From Anaspis maculata (taxonomy: Eukaryota; Arthropoda; Insecta; Coleoptera; Scraptiidae), in the NCBI GenBank assembly GCA_949128115.1, contig OX421961.1, positions 50,640,171-50,704,170 on the forward strand: a stretch of DNA of 64,000 nucleotides. The letters are read 5' to 3'. Of the stretch, positions 1 through 11,856 are shown piece by piece. The first letter of the stretch is position 1. Each line of letters begins with the position of its first letter. The notes beneath the pieces were generated by a model. It did not search any database, was not told the origin of the DNA, and was given only the letters and a program-made list of their open reading frames with translations. The position numbers were made by a program, and so were the translations under genes.

Positions 1-595
1 ATCGCGTGCAAATTCATAATGTGGACGTAGGAATATACCTATATCTATTCATCAAAGAATCGACATGTTAATGGTCAAATCCATTTTTTTTCTTGGTATC
101 AGAATCTAATCTGAATAACTTTCTGGTCTACAAAAATTTGCAGCACCTTCAGAATAATTGGATAAAAAAATTCAAAATTTTAGTCCAAATTGAGTCCGGT
201 CTTGATAAGGTTATGCATTTTCAACTGAAATACTCTCGAAGAATTGAAAAAGAAATTGCTAAAAATGTTCAAGAACACCAATTGCCTTTTGTTTAAAAAA
301 AGTTACCGAGATAAAAAGTCAGAAATCTGCATTTTTTTCAGAGGGGAAAACGCTGAAAGTCTGCGCCAGAAATGTTATATTGTATGGGGCTGACCGCAAG
401 TCGCAGTTCACTCTGCAGTTTTCTTAAATTCACGGATTGTGCATTGTGCAAGTTTCATTTTGAAAAAATTGCCGTTAGAGAAGCGAAACCGCGTGTCGCA
501 TTTGAAAATAGGCTTACACGCCGCCCAATGCAATCTACTTTTGATATCGGTTCCTATATTATTGCCAGTCATAATGGACTTACACGTAGGTACAA
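1..595. other. No recognisable feature
   Basis: AT-rich sequence with only short chance reading frames on both strands. I see no codon bias, splice pattern or repeat that I can support. Confidence 0.5.
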
Positions 596-598
596 TAA

Positions 599-764
599 AG
601 GTGCGTTCAGTGAGCTTATTTAGCCGCAAGTTTTAATTTTAGTCGCAAGCGCGGCGACGCCCATTGGCTCTTATGAACCAGCCTCCTCAGAACAGCCAAT
701 GAGCGATGCAGCGCTTACGACTAAAATTAAAACTTGCGGCTAAATAAGCTGACTGAACGCACCT
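599..764. mobile_element. Harbinger-like MITE, full hairpin
   Basis: A 166-bp element that is a near-complete palindrome. The left end AGGTGCGTTCAGT continues through about 45 matching bases to the inverted right end, and weaker symmetry reaches the centre (CATTGGCT in both arms). It is bordered by TAA at 596-598 and 765-767, a 3-bp target duplication of the type PIF/Harbinger elements make. There is no coding capacity, so it would need a transposase supplied elsewhere. The family assignment rests only on the duplication length and sequence. Confidence 0.8.
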
Positions 765-767
765 TAA

Positions 768-1577
768 GTGAAGTAGGTTATACATGAGAAATCTTACGGC
801 CTTTGCACGATGGGAAGCTTTCGCTGGGGGTTTTCGGATGGGGTGCCGCCGCGGTCATGATCTCGACAGTCTGAATCCCTATCGGGATTTCGAGCATGAG
901 ACGCCCGGGCTCTAGGCTGTCGGGATTTTGGGGTGTCGTTATTAGACTGTCGAGACTCCGTACTAGACCCTGTTGAGTGTGTGCACTATAGGGTCCCGTT
1001 ACGAAAACTCCATCTTTCAAATTTTATCGAACAAAATCACAAACCACTCGGAATGGTGTCTAGAAGAAAGATCTAAAATAAAAATTGCGGACCATCCATG
1101 CAGTTTCTTGTTCTCTCGTATTTACTGTGATAGTAATAGTAATAACCCGTCTGGGGGAGGAGGGAGCAACTAGAGGAAGGAGAAAGGGGAAGGGGACCAC
1201 GCATCACTTGATGGTGTTGTGTGCCGTGCGCTGTAAGAAATAATACGACGCAATAAAATTATTATCTTAGAATCGCGACGAATTCCAGCATTAGTCCTCA
1301 CCCTCACGGATTCAAAAATGTTGGCAGAAGTGAATGTGATGTGTTTCATTACCAACAAAACTCTAGAAAAAAAAAGGAGTCTCCTTAACTGAACCCAGAA
1401 TTCCTTATGTTCATTGCGAATGGACCATGGAGCTCGATTTATAGATGGACGCAAAACGTAAGGCAAGCGCAACGTGAGGGGATAGACAATACACTATCAA
1501 TCAAAGAGAGGAGTCAAGGTTGGATACCACCAGTGATTGGTTAATTTTCTTGCTTATGCTTACGCTTTCGTCCATCT
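768..1577. other. No recognisable feature
   Basis: No gene or clear repeat. The run GGGGGAGGAGGG near 1151 is a short purine-rich patch. Frames of up to 100 codons here have no recognisable protein similarity. Confidence 0.45.
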
Positions 1578-2598
1578 AAACTGCTGGACAAAGAAGTTGT
1601 CGGTATCGGAAAAATGGTTCTACTTTGGAAACCGATATCTCCTGATTGCCGAATGCGATTTCCATTTTGTTTGTTGCAATGTTTAGCCTGATCTTTCCAT
1701 AACTCATCCTATTATATTGAATGTTGAGAAACTTCATGTAAGTTTTCTACAGGGTGATACGTAAAATGGTGAAAAATTGCAACGACTTCATCGTACCCCC
1801 ATTTTTCAAAAATATATTTTTTCAACATTCTAATACAAAAATCATATGACGTGATGTCTTATCTCAAAACAGTTTTGGAATTACCCAGATTGGAAGTCGA
1901 ACATGTTTATGTTTAATGTTGCAGATTTACGAAGCTCAGGCATAGCACAAGCACAAAAAGTATAACGTCCAAGGGGGCTTTACTTCACTCGGAGACTGAA
2001 GTTTTACATTGTTTCCACGTTCAGGGACTTGAACTTGCAAATAGAACATGTTTCACATCTAAAATTCTGATGAAATTCTGACGGAATTAAACGTACGAAA
2101 AACAGGCAGTGACAACCACTCAAAAAAAGTGGCCCCTGTTTGGCCCCACACCAAATATTCGGGTTGTGTTGAGTGTAAAATTGTCCTGGACTGTTGTACG
2201 AGCAATCTTGCTTATTTATATTGTCAACATCTATTCATCAAAATTCACTTAATTTCGCGTGCCAACAAGGCAAATTTGTAACATTCAACATAAAAATTTA
2301 TATCTTCAATGTTAGACTTCCAATCTGGGTAATTCCAAAACCGTTCCAAAATAATACGCCACACCTCATGATTTTTGTATTAGAATAGGTACCTAAATTT
2401 TTTTGACAAATGAGGGTACGATGAAGTCGGTGCAAATTTGCAGCATTCTACGATCACCCTGTGGAAATTTTACATGAAGTTTTTCAACATTCACCTGTAT
2501 AGGATAGGTTACAGAAACATTAGGCTCATCTCATCAGTTATTGGTCTTCAAAGTCGAACCATTTTTCCGATACCGACAACTTCGTTGTCCAGCAGTTT
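1578..2598. repeat. 1.0-kb palindromic hairpin element
   Basis: The tip AAACTGCTGGACAAAG at 1578 is matched in inverted orientation by the sequence ending at 2598 (CTTCGTTGTCCAGCAGTTT, with a small difference). Arms of about 500 bp stay alignable to a centre near 2090. For example, the stretch with GGAATTACCCAGATTGGAAG near 1876 is mirrored near 2320. The arms differ at many positions and by small indels, so the duplication is old. There is no open frame and no clear target duplication. It may be a foldback element or a MITE of unknown class. Confidence 0.8.
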
Positions 2599-4015
2599 AT
2601 GTTGCTTGTATGTAAAACTGGACAGTGTCTAAAACCCTCTGTAATAGAATTTTGATTTTGGGAGCGATAAGAGTGGAAAACTCCAAAATCCGTTTCAACT
2701 TCAACGCCACGAAATTATTAATTGATCACAGAGGGAGCGTATAAGGAGGTGACCCAACAGATTAGACCATTTGACAAGGCTTCCAAGGAGTCGCCTCGAC
2801 ATGCAGAAATACTTCACATTACTCTACTTGCATACATACATGTTGAATGATGGCTGAAGCCCACGTGTAGCGCCCAACTTGACGCAACGCTTCTTTCAAA
2901 TCCATCTAAACGAGCCATTTCCGGCCGCTGGTGCTGGTGCTGGTGCTGTAGCTGAATTCCTGATTTATTCAAATTCCTTGCGACGCGTCGTGAGAGAAAT
3001 TGTCACAGTCAAAAAGCTGCGATTTTGCAGGTCACCTGCACTTACTTTCCTGCAAACGGCAGCTCCGCCAGATGTGGTCACGTACTAGGACAGAGAGAGA
3101 GAACTCTTCATCGGAATCCGGCACACAGGAAAGGGAAGTTCCATAAGAGTTGCGGTTTTGATTTTTAGTCTTTACTGAAAATTGTTATGCTTGTTCGTCG
3201 GCTTACTGACCTACAGGATTCGCGCTCGCGTGGGATTTTCTAATCAATTTTCCAAAAAAGGTGTAAATATACCTATCTCTACCTAAGCATCTATACGGAA
3301 AAAAGACTGTATCTTACGAATAGCCGGCATCAGAGATGGGTATTCTGACCTAGCGTCGGAGTCTCTTCCACGACGGCGATAAGAGAAGAGAATGTCGCGC
3401 TACACGCCATCTGCCGCTTGATGACATTGCGGTTTCAGTTGGATAGAGACGCGTCAAGAGCAATTTTCGGTGCAACTAAACGAAACGAAACCGAAACTCA
3501 TTTTTTAGCGTCGTGGACACAAGAGCGGAAGATGAAAGTTCCACGTAAAAAGTTCAAGTGGTAACCTCGTTTCAAAAATTGATGCGATGATGACTCATGG
3601 CTTTTCAACATTTTCATTCACAACTGTGGCTCCGAATCAATTATTTTGTCGAATCATCAATTTTTGCTATCAAGAAAAACAAAGTTTTGCGCTGTATTTA
3701 AAAAAAAAATCTAATTGAGCTAATAATCAATGATTACAGAATTTGTGTTTTGGTCAATCATAGCTGATGAAATGCTGCAGTTCCTTATAATACTTGGTTG
3801 AGGAATAAAATCAACATTACATTTTCTAAAGATTTTAGAGGTTTATCTTTATCAATCAGCTGGAATTTACAAGAGAGTAATGTGCAGTAGTTACAGAGAT
3901 TAAGCTCAATTATCTTCTCTGAAACCGGAGGTTGGATATAACACTGAATTCGTTTTAAACAGACGTAGATTCAAGTGTAATTGAAATTCTTTCCAATCCT
4001 GCGCTGATGGTAGGT
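2599..4015. other. No gene seen
   Basis: Non-coding by inspection. A short GCTGGT-type run lies at about 2930-2948. The 69-codon frame over it is low-complexity and I do not call it a gene. Confidence 0.45.
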
Positions 4016-4024
4016 ATGGACTTT

Positions 4025-4352
4025 TGTTTAATTCGTTTTTTTTAACGTCGGCCTATTTCCGCAACGAGGCCTGACACCGACGCCGGTGAATGCTTTCCTC
4101 CACTATACCGGAAATTTTGCCGAACCCCTGTGTGTTCCAACACAGGGTAGGGATCAACATCGCATGGGGTCGGTACCATCGTTCGTATTTTATGTGCTAT
4201 GCGACACACGGCACAGGTCTTGCATTGAGCAAGCATTCCAACTAAACCAAGAAGCTTGTTTTCGAGGCGAAAATCCGTCCCCGGCGGAGGTCGAACGCGA
4301 CCTCTGGAGTGGTAGTCGAACTCGCTAACTACCACACCACAAGCTCCTCGGC
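4025..4352 (-). mobile_element. tRNA-derived SINE with 9-bp target duplication
   Basis: Read on the minus strand from 4352, the head looks like a tRNA. An A-box-like GTGGTGTGGTAGTTAGCGAG is followed about 30 bases later by a B-box-like GGTCGCGTTCGACCTCC. A body of about 200 bp follows, then an A-rich tail (AAAAAAAACG at 4032-4041, reverse strand). ATGGACTTT occurs directly repeated at 4016-4024 and 4353-4361, flanking the whole unit, as expected for LINE-mediated insertion. It has Pol III promoter boxes and no protein. The well-preserved duplication suggests a fairly recent insertion. Confidence 0.8.
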
Positions 4353-4361
4353 ATGGACTTT

Positions 4362-5657
4362 CAATAACTTTATCAATATATACGTTGGAAAGCTTACTTT
4401 TTGAAAATAATTAGGACTAGGAAGCTCTTTGTACCTGCCAACTGAGCAAAAAAGAAAGAATTCCATTCACTATTTTATATGCGAAAGATTAACCATTAAA
4501 AAAATAATTGTTCATTATGATTTTTGACGAAGAATTTTCTGTTCAAACTTTCTTTATTTTTAGATTTCTTGAATCTAGTAGTATCTCGGCTCGAAATATT
4601 CCGTTATGATATAGGACAACTCCCTACTAATCGTACAGTTTCTTGTGGAATGATACTGAGCAACAAATGACCGGCGAATCCACCAATCCTGTCCGTGCAC
4701 GGGGTTCGTCGTTTCTCGACCATCAGAGTCTCCACGATTTCGACTAAGTTACGAAGTATAGCATATTAGTCACCATACGGATGTCCCAAAGACAATCGAA
4801 AGAAAAATCCCAGATATCCAATTTTATATCATGAGTCGTAACTGCATTAGTATTTTATGTTAGTAGCGCCGAAAACCGGGAGTAGCGCTACGAACGTAAA
4901 TGCAGCTTGAGGCTCTATAGGTATTTGTATCTCTGCTCATCAGAGTTCATCAACGTTGTTGGCATAACCTCTAAAAATTTTAAATGGCATGATAAAGTGA
5001 GTGATATAACTGATATATTCTCATTTCAAACACTGTTTAATTATCTTTGCAAGCGGTGCCTGATTTTTGTTTTCCGACAAGGTCCTGAATGGCCTGTAAA
5101 TAAGCTCGAGATTTTGATGGCTTAGGAGTTTGGTCAGAGGTAGAAGGTAGGGACTTGTCTTAAGGCGAGAAACAATAATGTGAGTCCCCTAAAAACTTTT
5201 TAACAACATATATTCTTAACAAAATACAGCTTTTTCCAGCTTTGAAAACCTATATCTTAAGAAGCTTCTTGGACAAGTTAGTTTCCAAAATCATCAAAAG
5301 AAAGCATGCGTGAAGAACTCACTTTCCCCTAGTAGTTTTATATGATGCATTTTAAATAATTTTCGAGGGTTTTACAATTTGGCTCGTGGGTTTTTTGCTG
5401 CAACTGAGAAAGTGAATTAGTAGAATAGAAATCACTTCTGGTACCTTTATTTTGAAAATAGAAAATCCAAATTTGGCATGCGACTTCCTTGAAGGAAAAT
5501 GTATTTGCAATACTCAATGCTATTTAATTTTGAATGTTTTTCACCAAAATCCACTTTTTCAGTGACATCAGAAACCCCTTTTATCGAATCCTATTGAATA
5601 ATGCATGCATTGTCACGCGCATACATGCCTGCATTTTTCAATAAGACTGGATAAACC
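4362..5657. other. No recognisable feature
   Basis: AT-rich sequence without a supportable gene, splice structure or repeat. Confidence 0.45.
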
Positions 5658-5791
5658 ATAGTATTCTATACTCGCGGGTAATGACTATCACTCATTCGGA
5701 TGCTTTACGACACTCGCCCAGGCTCGTGTCGGCAAACTGCATCCTCATGAGTAATAAGCAAACATTACCCGCTTGTTGAATAATATACTAT
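5658..5791. mobile_element. Short inverted-repeat element (MITE)
   Basis: An approximately 134-bp imperfect hairpin. The left arm has ATAGTAT, GCGGGTAATG, TCACTCAT and GGATGC in order. The right arm carries the reverse complements (GCATCC, ATGAGTAATA, CATTACCCGC, ATACTAT). The loop contains CGACACTCGCCCAGGCTCGTGTCGG, itself able to fold. No reliable target duplication was seen. Confidence 0.6.
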
Positions 5792-6364
5792 TAACCTGCA
5801 AGCGCGTCATCGTGGAGACCCCAACAGCTGTAACGACGAACCTCTTACAAGATCTTAAATGGTGGATGCGCTGATCAAGGAAGAATACTTGGCGTAGTCA
5901 CTAGTCATGTGCATTTCCTTTTCACTTTCATTCGAGCTTTCACTTTATCTTTTGATTCGGAGGGGGCTCTCTGGAAACGTCACTTGGAGCTAGGTCTCTA
6001 GAGAAGCCAGAGTATAAGGCCATCACGCATCTGTTTGTACTAAAATAAAATTGAACAACATAAGCTTGGGCCTTACTTGCTTGCCTCATCACTTGATGAG
6101 GTGTGGAAAGCTCCTCCTTTCCGTTGGCTTTGGACCCGCGGAAAACTAGTTCCCTGCTTGAGTCAGTCGGCTGAGGAAAGTGATTCTAAGCTAATCTAAT
6201 TCAAGTGCTGAGCTTGATGTACCTATATTCTAAGAAAACTAGCATCAGGTTATCAGGTATATTGGAGCTTCAGGCGTGACAGTACTAAATTAACACGCAT
6301 CCACATAGAGGTTACTGTAGTTGTACTGCAATGGGACTGCAGCGGCAATAAGCCGATCTTACCA
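5792..6364. other. No recognisable feature
   Basis: No gene, RNA or repeat that I can support. Confidence 0.4.
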
Positions 6365-6566
6365 TGAGCGTTCACATAGAATTAATGCTGACCTAGCAAT
6401 GTGACACGTGGGCTGTTCATTGAGTAGTGAACTGTGACTGTCACTGGAGTTGGCAAGAAAATTAGCAAGGGGACTGCAGAAAGCTATAGAAACCTTCAAG
6501 CTTCTGCCATCCCCACTGCACTTCCACTGCTATTCGTTTCTTACCTCAAGTTTATGTGAACGCTCA
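6365..6566. mobile_element. Candidate MITE with 14-bp terminal inverted repeats
   Basis: TGAGCGTTCACATA at 6365-6378 is perfectly repeated in inverted orientation at 6553-6566. The 174-bp interior does not fold and has no open frame. No target duplication is visible, so it could be a chance or decayed structure. A perfect 14-bp inverted repeat 200 bp apart is suggestive of a small DNA transposon derivative. Confidence 0.45.
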
Positions 6567-9500
6567 GTGTGAAAACCTATAGTTTAGCTTTTCCACCATA
6601 ACGTTGCAACTGCACTATACTATGTGAGATGCAGATTTATGCATAATTTTGACAAAGGTGAAAAAGTGTGCTTGCATTCATTTGCTTTCAATAAGCTACA
6701 TAAATAATGAGAGCCCAGAAGTGACGATGACTATTTATGTGTAGGCATGTGTGGATTACAAAGACATAAAATGTAGCATAGGACCACCGTTAGCGACTCA
6801 TACAGACAATGTATGCCATGAGGTCAGCCATCTAAGGAACGCGTGTCCTTCGCTTCGTCTGCGATAAGGCAGGTCGTTGTCTTGTTCTTTTTAGACAAGA
6901 AGTGCTATTATACTGTCATTGTTGCCGTATACGATGACAATAACAACAACAACAACAACAATCGTTTTTTGATATTTCCTGAAATTCTATACCTTCGCCA
7001 GTGCGACGACTCATCCGACCTAAATGAAAATGTAAGCCCGCCGATGACTGCATGCAGGCTACTCTCCAAATCACTATCACCTGTAACGACCCGAATAACT
7101 CTAGCTTGGTTTGTGCAATATACCCACCATACCGGAATAGAAGTGGGAGTATAGAATAGACTAACAAACTACAGGGTTGCAGGGTTTACCTACCTGCGAA
7201 AACATGGTTAAACACTAGAGACACTGGTGTGGTAAATTAATTAAGCAATTGCTCCTCGGTGTGTGTGGGCTTAATGTAATGAAACATCAGAAAAGCCAAG
7301 GAGTTTCGGAAGTTCCAAGAGAATCTCTATAATATGGTGAGATGGTGAGAATACCGATAACTTGCTTACCGGAATAGGGTCCATGCAAGATAATGGCTGG
7401 GCTGGAAGATCTCCCCACAATTCAGAACTATACTAAAACAAAACAAAACAATACAATGGTGTATGACTGTATGTAACTATGTAAACAGTAAGTAGGTATG
7501 CATTTGCTTGGGGTGCGTGCGATAATAATAAGGAATGTCCATTATCAAATATTTAGAGTGACTTGAGCTGGATATGACTGAATAAAATGGTTTTTTTTAG
7601 CGATCTCAATTTGTCAAGTATCCTACATACAGAGTTTTTATGGTTGCAAAAATTAATCGTTCACGGTCAAAAGTTACTTTTATTGTGGAACACCGAATCA
7701 TTTTCAAGGAATCCGTGGCAGTTGATGACAAATAACACAGAATACCGACGGATAAATCTGCAAAAAAATATCCGCAACTGTGAGGAACAATGCTTCTGGC
7801 TGCAAAGTTGTGAAACGGCTCTATGCAATCCGTATTCTAGTATTATTGGGGTATTTAAAAGTGGCATACTTTTATTATTGTTTTTAGATGGCGAAAACAA
7901 TCGCCTACCATTTCCCCTTCATTGAGCCCGCGGTTTGAATAAGCTTATAGTTGAAAATGCAAATTGCTTTCAAGAAAAACGAGGCACTGATCGAGAGAAG
8001 GAGTTTAATAGTCTTACCTTTTTAGCAATGAGCTTTTGTGATCTACAAAAAGTTGAAATGAGTGAAAACTGAAACTATGAAACTGGAAAAACTTGCTAAA
8101 CCAAACTGTGGTCTACTTAATGTCATCTTTTTTTGTAAACTATGTCATTATAATTTGCTTGCCTCTTATTAGCTAATCTACAAATTTAATAGTTATGGTA
8201 AGCTAAATATTCATGACACGTAAAGGGTCTCATTCTTGATCTCAGCACACGCCGTGATTTCGTTAGGTTCACAACTAAATACCGTGCCTAATTGTATATG
8301 TCTCTTACATATCAAAGATGGTCCTGCTTGTGATGTAGTGTAGAACAGTGTTCCTCACTTGGGCATACCATGCTCGTTATAAAATAATTGTGTAATACAC
8401 CGGCATCGCTCCAATTTTAATTTAATAACAACTCCTGACACAAAAACCCTAATTAACCCGAAACACACCTCTCTTCGTCGGTGGGTGGTTATTATTCACG
8501 CTTTCCTCTTGGAACACAATGGACACAAAGATTCAGAATAATTTACTCATACACTTGAACTTGAACACCCGCACGAAATGTGCGCCGGAAGATTTTGGAT
8601 TAAATGGAATATCAGGATATGAGATCGGGGGAAAAGTGCATGCGACACGAGAACTGTGATTATACAGACCACTTTGCTCGTTATTGCAGACGGAAGCTGG
8701 AGAGAAGATACCGGTAATTAACTAAGTCATTAGTCGGATTAAATTCTATGTAGTGGGTGAAAGCAATCACGCTTTTAATATACAGCTCGGCGGGTAATTG
8801 ATTATTTGATTGCTCCACTTTGACAGATTCGAAGCAAAAATCGAGTAATTGCAAATGGACGATTGCAAATAATGTCAAAAATAAGACATGATGAAAAGCA
8901 TGAATATCTCATAGTATTTATCAATTCTTCTTTCCAAGCAAAACACGTTCAGGTGTCAAATTATAAATACGTAATAATTTTCTGAAAAACTCGTCCTATC
9001 CTAAATCAACATCCTTCAAGCTGACGATCCAAAGATATCCCGCGAAAATGCCCATTCCCAGTCTTATCCAAATAAAACAAATACGTTACTTTGATAAGTG
9101 TTTCCGTGCGTTTCTTGTTGAAGAATCCAATTTTACAGGAGCAATTTTATTTTCATTTCATTTCTAGTTAGAGTCCGGAGATGCCAGACTGGCGAAATAT
9201 AAATATAATATTATAAGCAAACTTTTGTGGAACTAAATGTAAAAAATTGCTTGTGAAATACGTTATTCACTTCACTAGTGATAAATCATGCTCTTCCAGT
9301 AGAGTTTTTCAAATTTCAATTAACATTTAATAATGGTTTCGGTATCTATACCTGCTTTTTGTGATGCCTGCGGGTACATCATACATTGTTATTTAGAAGG
9401 TGACTTGAATTAGATCAAATTGTCTAGTCGTACTTTTTAGGCTTTGGGAGCATCTTTTCCGGTCTATTTATTATCTTTATGACGACAAAAACAATGATCT

Positions 9501-9908
9501 TCGTATGTAGTATGAACATGTACCTGCCTTGTTAAATCTTCACATAATGCAAATCATCATCGGTACCGATAACTTGAGTCTGTCATTGATCAATATAAAA
9601 TTGAACGCTTCTTTATAATGCTATCGCGCCAATCGAATGTTGTACTGTCCAGTTAACACACCAACAGTGAAAATAACTGTTTCAAATTAGCTACATGGAT
9701 GTTCCGTTCGTTTCTGCGAGCAGCTGGATATGCGAAGAGCACGACTGAAAACGAGAGTTCCTCTGGGTATCAATTAATCATTTTAAAGAGAGTTGAGTCT
9801 GGACATAACAGGGACGAATTATTCAATTATTATGTATAGGTTTGTATTTGACTGTTGGCGAATTATAACAATAACGGAGAGCATATTTTAGACTAAGCAT
9901 ATTAGTTA
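6567..9908. other. No gene seen; one AAC microsatellite
   Basis: A stretch of 3.3 kb without a supportable gene. An (AAC)n tract lies at about 6941-6961. The frames over it (for example the 103-codon + strand frame from 6843, with an Asn run) are explained by the microsatellite. The 112-codon frame at 7587-7925 has no recognisable domain and no splice context. Confidence 0.45.
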
Positions 9909-9912
9909 TATA

Positions 9913-10351
9913 CAGGATGTTCATTTGAAAAGATGACACCTCCGATTTCTCGCCGCCAAAATTTTTCACAAGGAAGCGCCGAAACAAGTTGATTTCAAGG
10001 GGGACATCTAGGATAGGGGCCTAATTGGGGGATGAATTTTCATTCTCAACCCATTCGCTCACCCCACCTTATACTTTCAAAATTCAAATAACATCACCTA
10101 TTTTGTGATTCATGAAATTAGAGGCAATAAAATTGTCTTTCCGTCAAACATATTTCTAATTATTTCGAATCACCCCTCAACCCTTGTGAAAATCCTCTCT
10201 TCGTTAATGAACGGAAACTTTTTCACCTATAAACTCTTGAGAAACAGACTTTCCAGCAAAAACAGGTCGATTTTTATCTCAAGGGGGTCATTTTGTACTA
10301 TACCTACAGAGTGTTCCAAAAAAAAAACTTGAAGGTTTTTCTGACATCCTG
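9913..10351. mobile_element. CAGG...CCTG-ended element flanked by TATA/TATT
   Basis: CAGGATGT at 9913 and its inverse ACATCCTG ending at 10351 are bordered by TATA (9909-9912) and TATT (10352-10355). This matches the end structure of the longer hairpins in this window. Here the arms do not match beyond the tips, and a second related end (CAGAGTGTTCC, near 10309) lies inside. It may therefore be two fused, decayed ends rather than one intact element. Confidence 0.5.
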
Positions 10352-10355
10352 TATT

Positions 10356-10717
10356 TAGCCATCAGAAATGATGTAGTTTTTCGCCTGAATCCCAATTTCC
10401 AGGGTGCGGCGCGCAGGATGTCGGTTTTTAAATCGCTATAACTTTTGCACCGAGGTACCGATTTTCAAAATTATTGATTTATTGAAATCTTGGAAGCTTT
10501 GGGTGTATAATAAGCTTGTCATTGTGGTGAAAATGAAGCCGTGATCATGTCAAAATATCGGATTCGTGCTGTGCAATGACTATACTCAACAACAAAGTAT
10601 ACTGTAGATTCACATTTTTGTATCAGTGGGGGATTTATGATTGGGGCTCTGTTTCGATGGGTTTTCTCGTTTCATCCCTCTTCCCAGTATTAAATAATGC
10701 GTGAAAAAGTCCATCTG
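10356..10717. other. No recognisable feature
   Basis: No supportable gene or repeat. Confidence 0.4.
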
Positions 10718-10800
10718 GCCCAGTGTAAATTTGAATCCGTGACCTCCGCTTTCGAAAGCGGGGGCGAGCTCATCGTGCTACCGACTGGTTTTATCTCCTC
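10718..10800 (-). repeat. tRNA-like fragment, possible SINE relic
   Basis: On the minus strand from about 10798 there is a D-arm-like GTCGGTAGCACGATGAGC. It is followed by a hairpin CCGCTTTCGAAAGCGG in the position of an anticodon arm, then a B-box-like GGTCACGGATTCAAAT. The acceptor stem does not pair, so it is not a working tRNA gene. A tRNA-derived SINE head is the most likely reading. I could not define the other end. Confidence 0.4.
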
Positions 10801-11470
10801 TTATTGTTGATACTGTAACTTCCCTTGAGCTGCGGCCACGGCCAGCATTGTGATCAATCTTAAAAACTCTGTTCAAATTCTCTTAAAAATTGAGTTAATT
10901 TACTTGATTGTAGGTATATTAGCGGGTAATAAAGTGTGATCGAATAAATGTCTCCCAAAAGTAGGCCTCGATCTTCTTGGTCATGCACGTTTTTCCGCCA
11001 GATTTTCAGGAATCATAGGCGACTTGAGGAAAAATGTATTCGATCACTCGTTAGTCGTTAGATAAACATTCTTGGAAAAGTCTTTTAGACGACATTTCAC
11101 AAATTGACGCTAACTTGGTTGTGGGGGTGCTAACAGATTTTTTTAAAGGAACAAAGCGTGAAACAGGAAATGTTACGCGACTTTCTTCCAAAATGTTCGA
11201 ACTTGTAAACGTATTATAGACTGTCAGAAGTCACTTGCGCAACCAATTTATTTCAAACTCTGGCCGACATAACATAACAGGTATTTTGCAGAGTTTTGCA
11301 CGTTCCCGTTTTCTCCCTCAGCGAGAGAGGATCGATGCTGCCACGGCATCATCGGCGGCATCATTTTGTAAAGAGTACGAATATACCTAGGTATACCACC
11401 CACTAAATATATTTGCCTCATAAATTCTCACTTATCACTTCCGCAATTAGGTGGTGTATCTAAATGTTCC
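10801..11470. other. No recognisable feature
   Basis: No supportable gene or repeat. The CACGTT/AGCGAG-containing patch near 11305-11360 is slightly more GC-rich but has no pattern. Confidence 0.4.
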
Positions 11471-11856
11471 TATACAAGGTTTAAGGTACTGGTTGTTAAT
11501 GTTGTTATACAAACTTTGAGGGATTCTTGCTTAAAAAGAGACAAGGTGTTGAAGTTGACTATCTAAAATCGTTTTTTTTTACCGTAACTTTTGAATCGTT
11601 TAGTCGATTTCAATCAAATTTTAACTAAAGTTCACTAATATAAGTCTCTGTCGAACAATAATAACCTCGATAATAACAAGCTGCAGTTTTATAGAGACGA
11701 CGATAACAGGACGTATTTTATCCCTTATTCCCCTATTTTTTACCATACAGGGTGTTCGGGTTTGGTTATTACAAACTTTGAGGGATGATTCCCCATCAAA
11801 AATAAAGCCGAAAGAACAGAAAACTCATGGTCCTAAAATGCTTCCTTCAAAAGATA

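Noticed and set aside
6843..7154. 103-codon frame with Asn run
   Set aside because: Driven by the AAC microsatellite; no other coding signal.
10718..10800. Functional tRNA gene
   Set aside because: Anticodon-like hairpin and B-box-like sequence are present, but the acceptor stem does not pair.
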